A DNA stretch of 64,000 bases from JADKIH01 sp031417395 (GTDB taxonomy: Bacteria; Bacteroidota; Bacteroidia; AKYH767-A; 2013-40CM-41-45), in the NCBI GenBank assembly GCA_031417395.1, contig JANOVM010000080.1:1-64000 (forward strand), written 5' to 3'. Each line of letters opens with the position of its first letter. The first letter of the stretch is position 1. The notes beneath the pieces were generated by a model. The model worked only from the letters and a program-made list of their open reading frames with translations, searched no databases and had not been told where the DNA came from. Positions 8,135-16,376 of this stretch are shown here, in pieces. Position numbers and translations under genes: made by a program.

Positions 8135-8430
8135 GGTGGACTCCTCAAGCCATTGAGGATATCGAAAATATCGCAAAGTATATTGCTAAGGATTCAACTA
8201 GATAGGCCAGCATACAAGTTGAAGAATTTTTTGATGCGGAAATTATATTAGAAGATTTTCCTCATTCAGGGCGTATCGTTCCGGAAATTGGAAATAAGAA
8301 TATTCGAGAACTGATTGTTGGGTTCTACCGGCTAATCTATCGAATTAGAAGTGCTAATTTAATTGAAATTATTACTGTTTACCATTCCTATAGGTTGCTT
8401 AAACCAAAAGAGTTTAAGAAGCAAAAGTAA
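8122..8430 (+). pseudogene. ParE/RelE-type toxin, inactivated by an in-frame TAG
   Basis: Begins MAEIRWTPQAIEDIENIAKY and continues to IAKDSTR, then TAG (8203-8205), then ASIQVEEFFDAEI and on to a complete ending YHSYRLLKPKEFKKQK. Both halves are in one frame and together give a normal 102-residue plasmid-stabilisation toxin. A single change (for example TAT to TAG, Tyr to stop) explains the break. Loss of toxin with retention of antitoxin is the expected direction of decay. A sequencing error is the alternative. Confidence 0.8.
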
Positions 8431-8570
8431 AACGCCCGCTAACAAGTGTATTAACATAGATAAAGTAATACTATGGGTTTTCAAAAAGAAATTGAACGAG
8501 AGCAGGCTATACTTTTTCCGTTAAGCCCGGAAGAGATGATGCTGGAAGGATCATCCTGCTCAATAGATTA

Positions 8571-8800
8571 AAAAAGCACAATGGAGAATTCGGATTTATT
8601 TATTTCACTTTCAACTTTAGGAGGGCTATGAACATTTTTGGCTTCAAAAAGTTAATGAAGCAGCTGGAGAAGCTGTTTTTATTGCTTTCTACACTATGGG
8701 CGCGTACAGGTGTTAATAGAGCGGAATAAATTTTTCTATCCAATTACAGATTATCGGTTTTATAGGAGTGAAAAAATTCGTTACTTTTAGTTTTTGTAAG
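8571..8800 (+). repeat. Repeat C, copy C1 (about 230 bp), with two short overlapping frames
   Basis: Closely matches 12084-12318 over its full length. It contains a 16-residue frame (8581-8631, MENSDLFISLSTLGGL) whose stop overlaps, as ATGA, the start of a 33-residue frame (8628-8729, MNIFGFKKLMKQLEKLFLLL then STLWARTGVNRAE). The second peptide is amphipathic and basic. Both frames are kept open in copy C2. Whether they are translated is unknown. Partial copies lie at about 2068 and 40620. Confidence 0.6.
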
Positions 8801-8812
8801 AATGGACGTTAT

Positions 8813-8837
8813 AATGCTTGGGCGACACTGCTAACTT
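8813..8837 (+). repeat. Short repeat H, copy 1
   Basis: The sequence AATGCTTGGGCGACACTGCT followed by AACTT recurs at 18049-18078 and, with changes, at 10566-10597. In all cases it lies in intergenic repeat-rich DNA; function unknown. Confidence 0.4.
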
Positions 8838-8854
8838 TTAACTGAATGTAAGAG

Positions 8855-9448
8855 ATGAACACAGACAAATTCTTAAACCTTCGCCATCATTTTTCTGACA
8901 CTGACTATTTCAGAGAAGAGGACATTGAAAAATTTATTTCATACCTAACACCTATTACATTAAGGAAGAAAGACTTTTTTGTTAAGCAGGGTGAAGATTG
9001 TCGCTATCTTGCTTTTGTAAATTCTGGTTGCCTTCGAGCATTTCACACCAACAGTAAAGGGGATGAGTTCACTATTTATTTTGCTTTTCTAAACTGGTGG
9101 ACAGGCGACAAAACAAGTTTTTATTCAGACACACCTTCACGGTTCAGCGTTCAGGCGTTGGAAGAAACAGAAGTTTTTCGTGCTGATAAAATAAAGTGGG
9201 AAGAAGCATTGGATAAAATTCCTGCATTTGAAAAATGGTATAGAGTTAAAACACGGAAATCGTATGAAGCCACACAACAAAAAATTATTGATACGCAAAA
9301 TGAAACAGCCGAAGAGAAATATTTGAAGCTGGTAAAAAATGCTCCTGAAATTGTTCAGCGAATTCCACAACATTATATCGCATCTTATCTTGGAATTAAG
9401 CCACAATCATTAAGCCGTATCCGCAAAAATATTTTCAAAGGGAAGTGA
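8855..9448 (+). CDS. Crp/Fnr family transcriptional regulator
   Basis: Cyclic-nucleotide-binding-like domain (about residues 10-125; KDFFVKQGEDCRYLAFVNSG is the typical beta-barrel core) followed by a C-terminal helix-turn-helix (IPQHYIASYLGIKPQSLSRI, about residues 170-190). Length 197 residues is normal for the Bacteroidota subgroup that often controls a neighbouring gene. The canonical cAMP-contacting Arg-Ser pair is not evident, so the ligand is unknown. The cupin gene follows 91 bases downstream on the same strand and may be its target. Start ATG at 8855 gives a full-length domain. Confidence 0.88.
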   Translation: MNTDKFLNLRHHFSDTDYFREEDIEKFISYLTPITLRKKDFFVKQGEDCRYLAFVNSGCLRAFHTNSKGDEFTIYFAFLNWWTGDKTSFYSDTPSRFSVQALEETEVFRADKIKWEEALDKIPAFEKWYRVKTRKSYEATQQKIIDTQNETAEEKYLKLVKNAPEIVQRIPQHYIASYLGIKPQSLSRIRKNIFKGK

Positions 9449-9539
9449 TTTATTAACATAGGTGAATGGATTTATGCAATCACCCTATGTAGTTTTACAT
9501 CGTTAAATAATTTATTTCACAATTTTAAAAAAGCAAGCA

Positions 9540-10007
9540 ATGCAAACTGCAAAATCAATCGCTACAGTGGTAGCAAACGGACAAGGAAAGAAACTGAATG
9601 TGCTTGGACATTCTGTAACTGTAAAACTTTCCAAGCAAGAAACCCAGGGCTATCACTATGTTTTTGAAGTAATCACCCCACCCGGATTGGGAATTCCCCC
9701 TCATGTGCATGACCGTGAAGACGAAATTGTTTATGTTGCGGAAGGTGAATTTGGAATTATGCTTGGCGACAAAAATTTTAAAGCCTATGCAGGTGATGAA
9801 ATTTATTTCCCAAGACATATTCCTCATGCTTTTCAAAACAACGGAAGCAAAGCAGGAAAAACAATCTGGACAGTTGTTCCCGGTGGGAACTTTGAGGAAT
9901 TCTTTGACAAGTTGGGTGCACTTCCCGCAGGGGAACCCGATTTGCAATTAGTGGCTGAAATATTTGCTGCTTACGGAATGAAAATTTTAATTCCCGAAAA
10001 CGTTTAG
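9540..10007 (+). CDS. Cupin domain protein
   Basis: A single-domain cupin (155 residues). Metal-binding motif 1 is seen as PPHVHDREDEIVYVAEGEF (His, His, Glu) and motif 2 as FPRHIPHAF. Such proteins are metal-dependent dioxygenases, isomerases or simple binding proteins; the substrate cannot be told. It sits just after a Crp/Fnr regulator and is followed by a clear hairpin terminator, so it is probably the last gene of a two-gene unit. Confidence 0.85.
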   Translation: MQTAKSIATVVANGQGKKLNVLGHSVTVKLSKQETQGYHYVFEVITPPGLGIPPHVHDREDEIVYVAEGEFGIMLGDKNFKAYAGDEIYFPRHIPHAFQNNGSKAGKTIWTVVPGGNFEEFFDKLGALPAGEPDLQLVAEIFAAYGMKILIPENV

Positions 10008-10028
10008 AGAACTATTTCTACTTGGAAT

Positions 10029-10066
10029 AAAGCAGGCATGATATCATTCGTGCCCGCTTTAATTTT
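10029..10066 (+). terminator. Hairpin terminator after the cupin gene
   Basis: AAAGCAGGCA (10029-10038) pairs with TGCCCGCTTT (10051-10060), nine of ten pairs, with a 12-base loop and AATTTTCC downstream. The T run is short, but position 22 bases after the stop fits a rho-independent terminator. Confidence 0.65.
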
Positions 10067-10129
10067 CCTTAGCTTTCCTCAAACATATTTCAAACTTGAA
10101 ACGACGCATCTTCGTTGGCAGAGTAACAC

Positions 10130-10290
10130 GAATGCATAACATAGGATTTAAAGAACTGCGAAGCACATCATGAATTCAAATAAAAAATAAAAGGAAACCT
10201 AAGAATAAATTTTTAAAAGCTGAGCTTCGATTCGCTTTTCGGTAATCAAATGGAACGCTGTTGAATTCATGAATACAATTAAGACAAGAA
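10130..10290 (+). repeat. Degenerate copy of repeat B
   Basis: Starts TAACATAGGATTTAAAGAAC and later carries GAGCTTCGATTCGCTTTTCGG and TGTTGAATTCATGAAT, in the same order as repeat B at 21251 (TAACATATAAGGATTAAA, GCTTCGCTTTTCGC, TGTTGAACTGATG). A perfect inverted repeat ATGAATTCAA/TTGAATTCAT brackets it. The remaining 10291-10724 has no gene I can support, apart from short repeat H at 10566-10597. Confidence 0.4.
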
Positions 10291-10565
10291 GATAATACGA
10301 AATCAACAGTAATGCTTCAAATTGGCTGTGGTGCGTTAACAAACAGTGATGCTGCCAGGCTGTGCTGGCTCAAGCTGCCACTGACGGTTTGCCCTCCCTT
10401 CTTTTAAAACCTCTTTAATCCTTCCTTCGTTAGGGGTCATTCCCCATTTTCCTGAAACAGAAATAATTTCTTAGGCTAACGTGCAGATATTAAATATGAA
10501 AATTTAGACGGAACTTTCACCATACTAAAACATTGATTTTCAGTGCTTATGTAATACGTTGGTCA

Positions 10566-10597
10566 GAATGTTTGGGTGACAGTGCAAACTTGAAATT
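10566..10597 (+). repeat. Short repeat H, degenerate copy
   Basis: AATGTTTGGGTGACAGTGCA followed by AACTTGAAATTGG resembles 8813-8837 and 18049-18078. Intergenic, function unknown. Confidence 0.35.
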
Positions 10598-10724
10598 GGC
10601 CGAAAGAAATTGAAAAAAATAACTCTGAAATCCGAATTTTAAATTTGGACGTATATTCAAAATCATATAACTAACGGGGAAGACGAAAACCGTTTTAGAG
10701 TAGTCAAAATTAAAATCAAGTAAA

Positions 10725-11144
10725 ATGGAAAATCAAAACGAACAACTGACCTGCCAACTTCACGATACGTTTTCAAATGACCAATTTGATAAGACAATGG
10801 AATTGGTTAGCGAAAATGTACAGGTAAAAGCTTATGCATTTGGAATGACATTCAACAACAAAGATGGCTTTGCAGGTTTTATGCAAAGTTTCAAAACAGC
10901 ATTTCCGGACATCAAGATTAAGCACACCAACATTGTAAGCTATGGAAAAAATGTTGCTGTTGAATTTACAGCACAAGGAACTCACAATGGACCTTTGCAG
11001 ACTCCCGCAGGTGCTATTCCAGCGACAGGCAAACCAGTAACATTTACTGTTTCCGAATTTATGGTTTGGGAAAATGGGAAGTTGATGAGTTTGCATAACT
11101 ACCAAGACGCCGGAAGTATTATGAGGCAGATTGGAGCAATGTAG
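10725..11144 (+). CDS. SnoaL-like/NTF2-fold protein (ester cyclase type)
   Basis: A 139-residue single-domain protein of the NTF2/SnoaL superfamily. Visible features are FAGFMQSFKTAFPDIKIKH, VAVEFTAQGTHNGPLQTPAG, TGKPVTFTVSEFMVWENGKL and the ending HNYQDAGSIMRQIGAM, which match the polyketide ester-cyclase-like branch. Members bind small hydrophobic ligands or isomerise them; the real substrate here is unknown. Stand-alone gene; repeat A3 begins about 75 bases after its stop. Confidence 0.8.
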   Translation: MENQNEQLTCQLHDTFSNDQFDKTMELVSENVQVKAYAFGMTFNNKDGFAGFMQSFKTAFPDIKIKHTNIVSYGKNVAVEFTAQGTHNGPLQTPAGAIPATGKPVTFTVSEFMVWENGKLMSLHNYQDAGSIMRQIGAM

Positions 11145-11220
11145 TTCCAAAATGCTAAACAGACTTTGATATTGAATTCCCAAAGTTGACCTTTATTGGG
11201 GGAGTGGGAGTAGCTCGAGA

Positions 11221-11320
11221 ACATAGCAGCGGGTTTAAGATGTTGGCGGTTCAGAAGTTAAAGGGACATTCTATCTCGCATAAACATTTATGATGGCTTG
11301 TTAGACAACTTCACCTAAAT
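11221..11320 (+). repeat. Dispersed hairpin repeat A, copy A3
   Basis: ATAGCAGCGGGTTTAAGATG followed by TTGGCGGTTCAGAAG matches the core of copies A1, A4 and A6. The right arm has diverged and no group II remnant follows. Confidence 0.45.
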
Positions 11321-11394
11321 TCAAGAACTTATGGCACTAAAAAAAATTACATTTGTTATACAAAATCAAAAATACCAATCATGAAAGTGAAAAT

Positions 11395-11402
11395 TATTTT
11401 TG
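11395..11402 (+). promoter_or_regulatory. Putative -7 element TATTTTTG
   Basis: Exact TAnnTTTG match 27 bases before the lipoprotein start at 11430. No good -33 TTG is seen. Confidence 0.4.
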
Positions 11403-11429
11403 AAACTATATTACTAAAAATAAATAACC

Positions 11430-11924
11430 ATGAAAAATGTAAGACTTCTATCAGCAATTTTACTAACAACTCTATTCTTTGGTTGTCAGACAACTCCAAA
11501 TAATTCAGAAAATAATACAATGGATAAAGACCAACTCAAAACAGAAGTAATGCAGGCTGAGACAAATCTGTTGAAGGCATTGCGACAAGGTGAATTATTG
11601 AAGGGTGTTGCCATGCACTTAAACTCTCCTGATTATCGAAACATTTGGAACGGAGAAATTAAAACGTATGAGACTCTCGAGGCACGAATTAAAATGGGTA
11701 TGGAGAAAGGATTGAAGAGCATTGACTACAAAGTTGAAAACCGCGACTTTAGTTTCATAAATGCCAACAATGTTTTAGAAACACTTACGGCTACTGAAAC
11801 CACGACAATGAAAGACGGCAATACAGCAACTTCAGGGCTTACGGCGGTCTCAATTTTGTGGCAACGTATTGACAACAATTGGCGACTTGGATATTTACAC
11901 GCTTCTGAATTACCAAAACAATAA
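11430..11924 (+). CDS. NTF2-like (DUF4440-type) lipoprotein
   Basis: A 164-residue predicted lipoprotein: hydrophobic signal LLSAILLTTLFFGC with Cys19 as the lipidation site, then a short polar linker and one NTF2-fold domain (about residues 35-160) with LKALRQGELLKGVAMHLNSP, a DUF4440-like TATETTTMKDG strand and WQRIDNNWRLGYLHAS at the end. Likely anchored in the outer membrane or facing the periplasm. Enzymatic function is not predictable. It has no obvious operon partner; repeat C2 follows about 160 bases downstream. Confidence 0.75.
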   Translation: MKNVRLLSAILLTTLFFGCQTTPNNSENNTMDKDQLKTEVMQAETNLLKALRQGELLKGVAMHLNSPDYRNIWNGEIKTYETLEARIKMGMEKGLKSIDYKVENRDFSFINANNVLETLTATETTTMKDGNTATSGLTAVSILWQRIDNNWRLGYLHASELPKQ

Positions 11925-12083
11925 ATTTAGATCACATGAACTCGCCAAAATTTTAATTTCAGCATTAGCATATTTTATTATCTCTTTTTCCATTTGTTAC
12001 AGATAGTAGAGCAGCCCTTCGTAACAATCAAACGACTCCCGATCGCTAATAGGAGGAGCATGGATCACATTCTGCTCAAAGGA

Positions 12084-12318
12084 TTAAAAATGCACATGAG
12101 AAATTCGGATTTATTTATTTCACTTTCAACTTTAGGAGGGCTATGAACATTTTTGGCTTCAAAAAGTTAATAAATCGGCTGAAGAAGCTGTTTTTATTGC
12201 TTTGTACATTATGGGCGCGTAAAGGTGTAAATAGAGCGGAATAAATTTTTCAATTCTATTACAGATTACCGGTTTTATCGGTGTGAAAATATTTGTTACT
12301 TTTAGTTTTTGCAGGAGC
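12084..12318 (+). repeat. Repeat C, copy C2 (about 235 bp)
   Basis: Close match to C1 over its full length. The two short frames are again open and again overlap by ATGA: 12090-12146 (MHMRNSDLFISLSTLGGL) and 12143-12244 (MNIFGFKKLINRLKKLFLLL then CTLWARKGVNRAE). Several differences between copies change amino acids (for example Met/Ile, Gln/Arg, Glu/Lys), so coding selection is not proven. Lies between an NTF2-like lipoprotein and a membrane protein. Confidence 0.6.
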
Positions 12319-12386
12319 TGCCGTTAGTTGTAATTTCGGAAAATAACCATTATTTAATAATTTTATTGATTGTGAAATAAAGTAAA

Positions 12387-13634
12387 ATGGTACAGACTAT
12401 TTGTATAGTAATAAGAAATATAATTTTTGTGGGTCTATTACTATTTTCAATATTATTATTTTGGATAAACATAAAATTATACGCGGATAATTTTAATAAA
12501 GAAGAGAAATCAAAGGATATTCAACTTCAATTAAATTTTCTAAACAAGGAGTTAAAAAATAATAAACTTGGGGCAAGAATGCAAAATATTTTTCCTGAAG
12601 GATTTGTTTTTACCAATGCCTTGTATGGATTGTCATGGTGCGAACTTGGACTTGCAGATTCATCAACAGCGACAAATGAAATTGCTTTAAAAGAAGCGTT
12701 ATATGCTTATAATGAAATAAACTCTGATGATGCGAAGTCAATATTTAGTAAATCACTAATTCCAGAAAACGGAATATTTTGTGTTGGTTGGAATAATTAT
12801 CTATTATCCAAAATATTATTGATGGATACAACTTTTGACAAAAATAAAAAGTATCAAAATATCTATTTAAAGCAGTGTGAACTAATATCAACATCATTAC
12901 AAAACAGTAAATCTCCATTTTTGGAATCGTATGAAGCACAGTCTTGGCCAGCAGATATGTGCGTTGCGATGGCTTCAGTTAGTAATTACGACAGGATTTA
13001 TAATGCAAAGTACAAATTCACCATATCAGACTGGATTACAAAAGTTAAAACAAAATTAGATCCGAAAACAAAATTAATTCCTCATAAGACAGATTATGAA
13101 AATGGAGAAACAATTGAAGGAGCAAGAGGTTGTTCTATTAGTTTAATATTGCGGTTATTGTCAGAGATAGATTCAAACTTTGCTAAAGAACAATACAAAA
13201 TTTATAAAGAAGAATTTGTTTCAACTACATTTGGACTTCCTTCAATTAATGAATATCCTAAAGGAGAATCAGGATATGGGGATATTGATTCAGGACCAGT
13301 AATTTTCGGCGTTGGTTTTGCAGGAACTATAGTTTCTGTAGGGACATTTTCAGTATTTAAGGATTGTGATTTATCAGAAAATCAGTATAAGACTATTAAT
13401 TCTTTTGGAATGAGTTACAAAACAACTGAATTTAAAAAATATGTATTTGGACTTATTCCGATCGCTGATGCATTTATTGCTTGGAGCAGAAGTTCAGGAT
13501 TGAACAAAACAGAAAATAATTCGCAACCTTTGAAATATTGGGCAATGAAATTTCATTTAATTTCAATTTTGGTTATTCTCTTTAGTTGGACTTTGTATTA
13601 TGCAAAGACAATTATAAATAGGATAAACTGTTAA
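12387..13634 (+). CDS. Membrane-anchored protein of unknown function
   Basis: A 415-residue protein with one N-terminal helix (IIFVGLLLFSILLFWI, about residues 10-28) and one near the C-terminus (LISILVILFSWTLYYA, about 391-406). The long middle part has motifs such as GIFCVGWNNYLLSK, SYEAQSWPADMCVAMAS and GDIDSGPVIFGVGFAG. These aromatic and acidic, loop-like motifs spaced along helical sequence recall alpha/alpha-barrel enzymes such as the linalool dehydratase-like or six-hairpin group, but I cannot confirm a family. Very AT-rich with many ATA codons compared with neighbours, suggesting recent transfer. Confidence 0.7.
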   Translation: MVQTICIVIRNIIFVGLLLFSILLFWINIKLYADNFNKEEKSKDIQLQLNFLNKELKNNKLGARMQNIFPEGFVFTNALYGLSWCELGLADSSTATNEIALKEALYAYNEINSDDAKSIFSKSLIPENGIFCVGWNNYLLSKILLMDTTFDKNKKYQNIYLKQCELISTSLQNSKSPFLESYEAQSWPADMCVAMASVSNYDRIYNAKYKFTISDWITKVKTKLDPKTKLIPHKTDYENGETIEGARGCSISLILRLLSEIDSNFAKEQYKIYKEEFVSTTFGLPSINEYPKGESGYGDIDSGPVIFGVGFAGTIVSVGTFSVFKDCDLSENQYKTINSFGMSYKTTEFKKYVFGLIPIADAFIAWSRSSGLNKTENNSQPLKYWAMKFHLISILVILFSWTLYYAKTIINRINC

Positions 13635-13639
13635 ATTGT

Positions 13640-13864
13640 TTGATAATGGGCAGACCAACATTTGCAGGACTTGACGTTTATGAAGTGGAGCCCATCTACG
13701 ACAAAAATTTTGAATTACTTAAATTGCCAAATGTAGTTTGTACTCCCCATTTGGGTTACGTTGAACGAAACGGTTATGAATTGTATTTTGAAATGGCATT
13801 TGAAAACGTAATTAATTTCATTAAGGGAAATTCGACAAATATTGCCAACCCGGAAGTTCTATGA
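13640..13864 (+). pseudogene. C-terminal fragment of a D-isomer-specific 2-hydroxyacid dehydrogenase
   Basis: About 75 codons read GRPTFAGLDVYEVEPIYDKN and then LPNVVCTPHLGYVERNGYE, which is the end of the NAD-binding domain of the D-2-hydroxyacid dehydrogenase family, including the catalytic His in PHLGY. The rest (about 230 residues) is missing. Homology starts only 6-15 bases after the stop of the preceding gene, so the insertion of that gene probably removed the 5' part. Confidence 0.8.
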
Positions 13865-13961
13865 TGAATCGCCAGCCATTAACACAGGTAGCCGTTGCAC
13901 AACCCCATAATAAATTCAAAATAAAAATCGCTCCTATTATCTTTTATAGACAATTTAACTT

Positions 13962-14621
13962 TTACTTGATAGCAACAAAAATATTTTCAGCAAACTTTTG
14001 GCTAACGCTTGAGCGTTGACCATTAACTTCTATTACCATCATTGAATCATAATCTTGGATGGATAATACTTTAATTTCATTATTAATACCTAGCCCAACT
14101 TTGACGACATACTGAAGAAACGACCTTGAATTATCTTTAACAGCTATCATTTTACAAGATTTACCGACACTTACTTCAGCCAATGTTTTTTTATGCTGAA
14201 TTTTTATTTCACCTTTTTTATTGGGTATCGGGTCGCCATGCGGGTCAAACTTCGGATGACCTAAAAACTTATCTAATTTATCAATCAACTTTTCCGATTG
14301 AATATGTTCTAATTGTTCCGCTACTTCATGAACTTCGTCCCAACTAAATTCTAATTTTTCGTATAAAAAAGCTTCCCATAGACGATGCTTTCTAACAATA
14401 TCAATTGCATTTTTTTTGCCTGTTTTAGTTAATGTGATTTTTCCATACTTCTCGTAATCAACTAATTTTTTCTTCTTCAATTTTTTAAGCATTTCATTTG
14501 CTGTTGCCGGTTTTACTGATAGAAGAGAGGCCAGTTCGTTGGTTCCAACTTCTTCTTTTTCTTTATCCAAAGAGATTTTGAGCAAGGTCTTTAAGTAATT
14601 TTCTTCTGTATACGATAACAT
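13962..14621 (-). CDS. DtxR/MntR family metal-dependent repressor
   Basis: A 219-residue transcriptional regulator that represses metal uptake genes when loaded with Fe(II) or Mn(II). N-terminal winged helix (SYTEENYLKTLLKISLD, then ELASLLSVKPATANEMLKKL), a dimerisation and metal-binding domain (RKHRLWEAFLYEKLEFSWDE, HEVAEQLEHIQSE, GHPKFDPHGDPIP) and a C-terminal SH3/FeoA-like domain. Metal-ligand His and Glu residues are retained. Transcribed away from the cytochrome/Rieske/porin operon, with a DtxR-type palindrome in the shared 106-base intergenic region. It therefore probably controls that operon and perhaps itself. Confidence 0.92.
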   Translation of the reverse strand: MLSYTEENYLKTLLKISLDKEKEEVGTNELASLLSVKPATANEMLKKLKKKKLVDYEKYGKITLTKTGKKNAIDIVRKHRLWEAFLYEKLEFSWDEVHEVAEQLEHIQSEKLIDKLDKFLGHPKFDPHGDPIPNKKGEIKIQHKKTLAEVSVGKSCKMIAVKDNSRSFLQYVVKVGLGINNEIKVLSIQDYDSMMVIEVNGQRSSVSQKFAENIFVAIK

Positions 14622-14676
14622 AATCTGCTATAAGCTTATAGGGATTTGCAAACTTACAAAATAATTCGAACTTTAT

Positions 14677-14707
14677 TTGTTAGGTTAATCTAACTTTAAT
14701 ATCTTTA
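14677..14707 (+). promoter_or_regulatory. Bacteroidota promoter of the di-heme oxidoreductase operon
   Basis: TTG at 14677-14679, 20-base spacer, then TATCTTTA at 14700-14707 (seven of eight matches to TAnnTTTG), 20 bases before the ATG at 14728. The DtxR-type operator fills the spacer, so bound repressor would block polymerase. Confidence 0.6.
14679..14694 (+). promoter_or_regulatory. DtxR-family operator
   Basis: GTTAGGTTAATCTAAC is an interrupted palindrome (GTTAG and CTAAC arms, near-symmetric centre) closely like the TTAGGTTAACCTAA-type boxes of DtxR/IdeR/MntR regulators. It lies between the divergent repressor and target operon and inside the promoter spacer. Confidence 0.75.
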
Positions 14708-14727
14708 CGGCATTAAATTTTTGTTAG

Positions 14728-15930
14728 ATGAAAATTGAATCAAAGTATAAAGTACTTTCAATGATGGCTACTTTCATTTTTTTTGTTGTAGCCTGCGAAA
14801 AATTTGAACCACTTTCACCGGCCGAAGAAGATAAATTAGATGGTCCCATTGAAGGACTAACCTACGAGCAAAATGCTCAATTTTTAAGAGGAGATGCCAA
14901 TGTAAATGAGGTATTCACCTCCCAAACAGGCTTGGGTTCTGTTTTTGTGGCATCGAGTTGTATTTCTTGTCATGCCGGAGATGGAAAGGGAACTCCATTT
15001 ACAACCTTAACCCGTTTCGGACAAACTGATAGTACAGGCAACCAATTTTTGCACTTAGGAGGTCCTCAGCTACAGAACAGAGCTTTACAAGGTTTTAATG
15101 CAGAACAACTTCCGGCAGGTGCAACATTTTCAAAGTTTACTCCGCCTGCATTTACAGGTTTGGGATTTTTACAATTTGTAACCGACCAAACCATTATTGC
15201 AATGGCTGACCCCAACGACGCTGATGGCGATGGAATATCGGGCGCACCCAATTGGATAGTTTTGCCGAATACAATCACACCCGATCCAAATGCAGTTAGT
15301 ACTAATGGAAAATATATTGGACGATTTGGTAAAAAAGCATCGGCCTATGACTTATTGCACCAAACTGTAAATGCCTACAATCAAGATATGGGCATAACAT
15401 CCGTTTTCGAACCTATTGATGTTTATTCCGGCTTACCAATAGATCCGGAAGTTTCTACTCAAAAAATAAATGACATTGTTGCATATTTAAAAACACTTAA
15501 AGCACCTATACAACGACATAAAGAGGATGCGGAAGTAATATATGGGAAAAACTTATTTACACAAATAAAATGTGCTTCATGTCATATTCCTCAGTTGCAA
15601 ACAGGTTTTTCACCTATAAGTACTTTGTCGAATAAATCATTTTATCCGTACACCGATCTATTGCTTCACGATATGGGCAGCAGCTTGGATGATGGCTATA
15701 CAGAAGGAAGTGCCAAAACTTATGAGTGGAGAACTCCGCCGCTTTGGGGATTGGGATTATCGACGGCCTCGCAAGGAGGACAATACTTTTTAATGCATGA
15801 TGGAAGAGCAAGAAGTATTGATGAAGCAATTCTAGTACATGGCGGAGAAGCAACAAGCAGCAGAACGCAATATCAAAATCTCTCTCAAGGTGAAAAAGAT
15901 GCATTGATTAAATTTTTAAAATCCTTGTGA
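14728..15930 (+). CDS. Di-heme oxidoreductase family lipoprotein (DUF1111 type)
   Basis: A 400-residue cytochrome c peroxidase-related protein with two c-type heme sites: CISCH (Cys78, Cys81, His82) and CASCH (about residue 280). The signal ends in a lipobox-like FVVAC (Cys23), so it should be anchored on the periplasmic side of a membrane. The C-terminal region has MGSSLDDGYTEG, WRTPPLWGLG and LMHDGRARSIDEAILVHGGE, characteristic of this family. Relatives are found with iron-acquisition genes, and the DtxR operator upstream agrees. First gene of a three-gene operon; the exact redox reaction is not known. Confidence 0.9.
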   Translation: MKIESKYKVLSMMATFIFFVVACEKFEPLSPAEEDKLDGPIEGLTYEQNAQFLRGDANVNEVFTSQTGLGSVFVASSCISCHAGDGKGTPFTTLTRFGQTDSTGNQFLHLGGPQLQNRALQGFNAEQLPAGATFSKFTPPAFTGLGFLQFVTDQTIIAMADPNDADGDGISGAPNWIVLPNTITPDPNAVSTNGKYIGRFGKKASAYDLLHQTVNAYNQDMGITSVFEPIDVYSGLPIDPEVSTQKINDIVAYLKTLKAPIQRHKEDAEVIYGKNLFTQIKCASCHIPQLQTGFSPISTLSNKSFYPYTDLLLHDMGSSLDDGYTEGSAKTYEWRTPPLWGLGLSTASQGGQYFLMHDGRARSIDEAILVHGGEATSSRTQYQNLSQGEKDALIKFLKSL

Positions 15931-16376
15931 TGGACAGAAAAGAATTTTTAATGAAATGTAGCTTTGCATGCTTGGGTGTAAGTGCCATTGGTCTTTTATT
16001 GCAAAGCTGTACCGGCAGTAAAATGATAACCGGAGAAATTGTCGGTGAAAACATGATTGTTCCGCTAACAGATTTTGAGGTAGTAAAAGGCAAAAAAAAA
16101 TCATTTAGAAAATATATTTTAATACGAAATGAGAAGCTACAATACCCGATTTATGTATACAGATTCTCAGAAAAAGAATATACTGCGCTGTATATGCAGT
16201 GTACACATCAAGGGGCAGAATTGACGGCTTATGGCGATAAAATGGTATGCTCGGCACACGGAAGTGAATTTGACAACAGGGGTAATGTAGCTAATTTGCC
16301 TGCTGACAAACCGCTTAAGTCTTTCCTTACATTTATAGACAACCAAAACTTAAAAATTTCATTGAAGGCTTCATGA
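15930..16376 (+). CDS. Rieske (2Fe-2S) protein
   Basis: A 148-residue exported Rieske protein. A twin-part N-terminus (MDRKEFLMKCSFACLG and a hydrophobic stretch ending LLLQSC) looks like a lipoprotein signal. The cluster ligands are CTHQGAE and CSAHGSEFD, separated by 14 residues, giving the C-x-H and C-x2-H pattern of Rieske domains. The ATG at 15930 shares one base with the preceding stop, and a GTG at 15927 is a less likely alternative. It overlaps the porin start by ATGA. Likely passes electrons with the di-heme protein in the periplasm. Confidence 0.9.
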   Translation: MDRKEFLMKCSFACLGVSAIGLLLQSCTGSKMITGEIVGENMIVPLTDFEVVKGKKKSFRKYILIRNEKLQYPIYVYRFSEKEYTALYMQCTHQGAELTAYGDKMVCSAHGSEFDNRGNVANLPADKPLKSFLTFIDNQNLKISLKAS

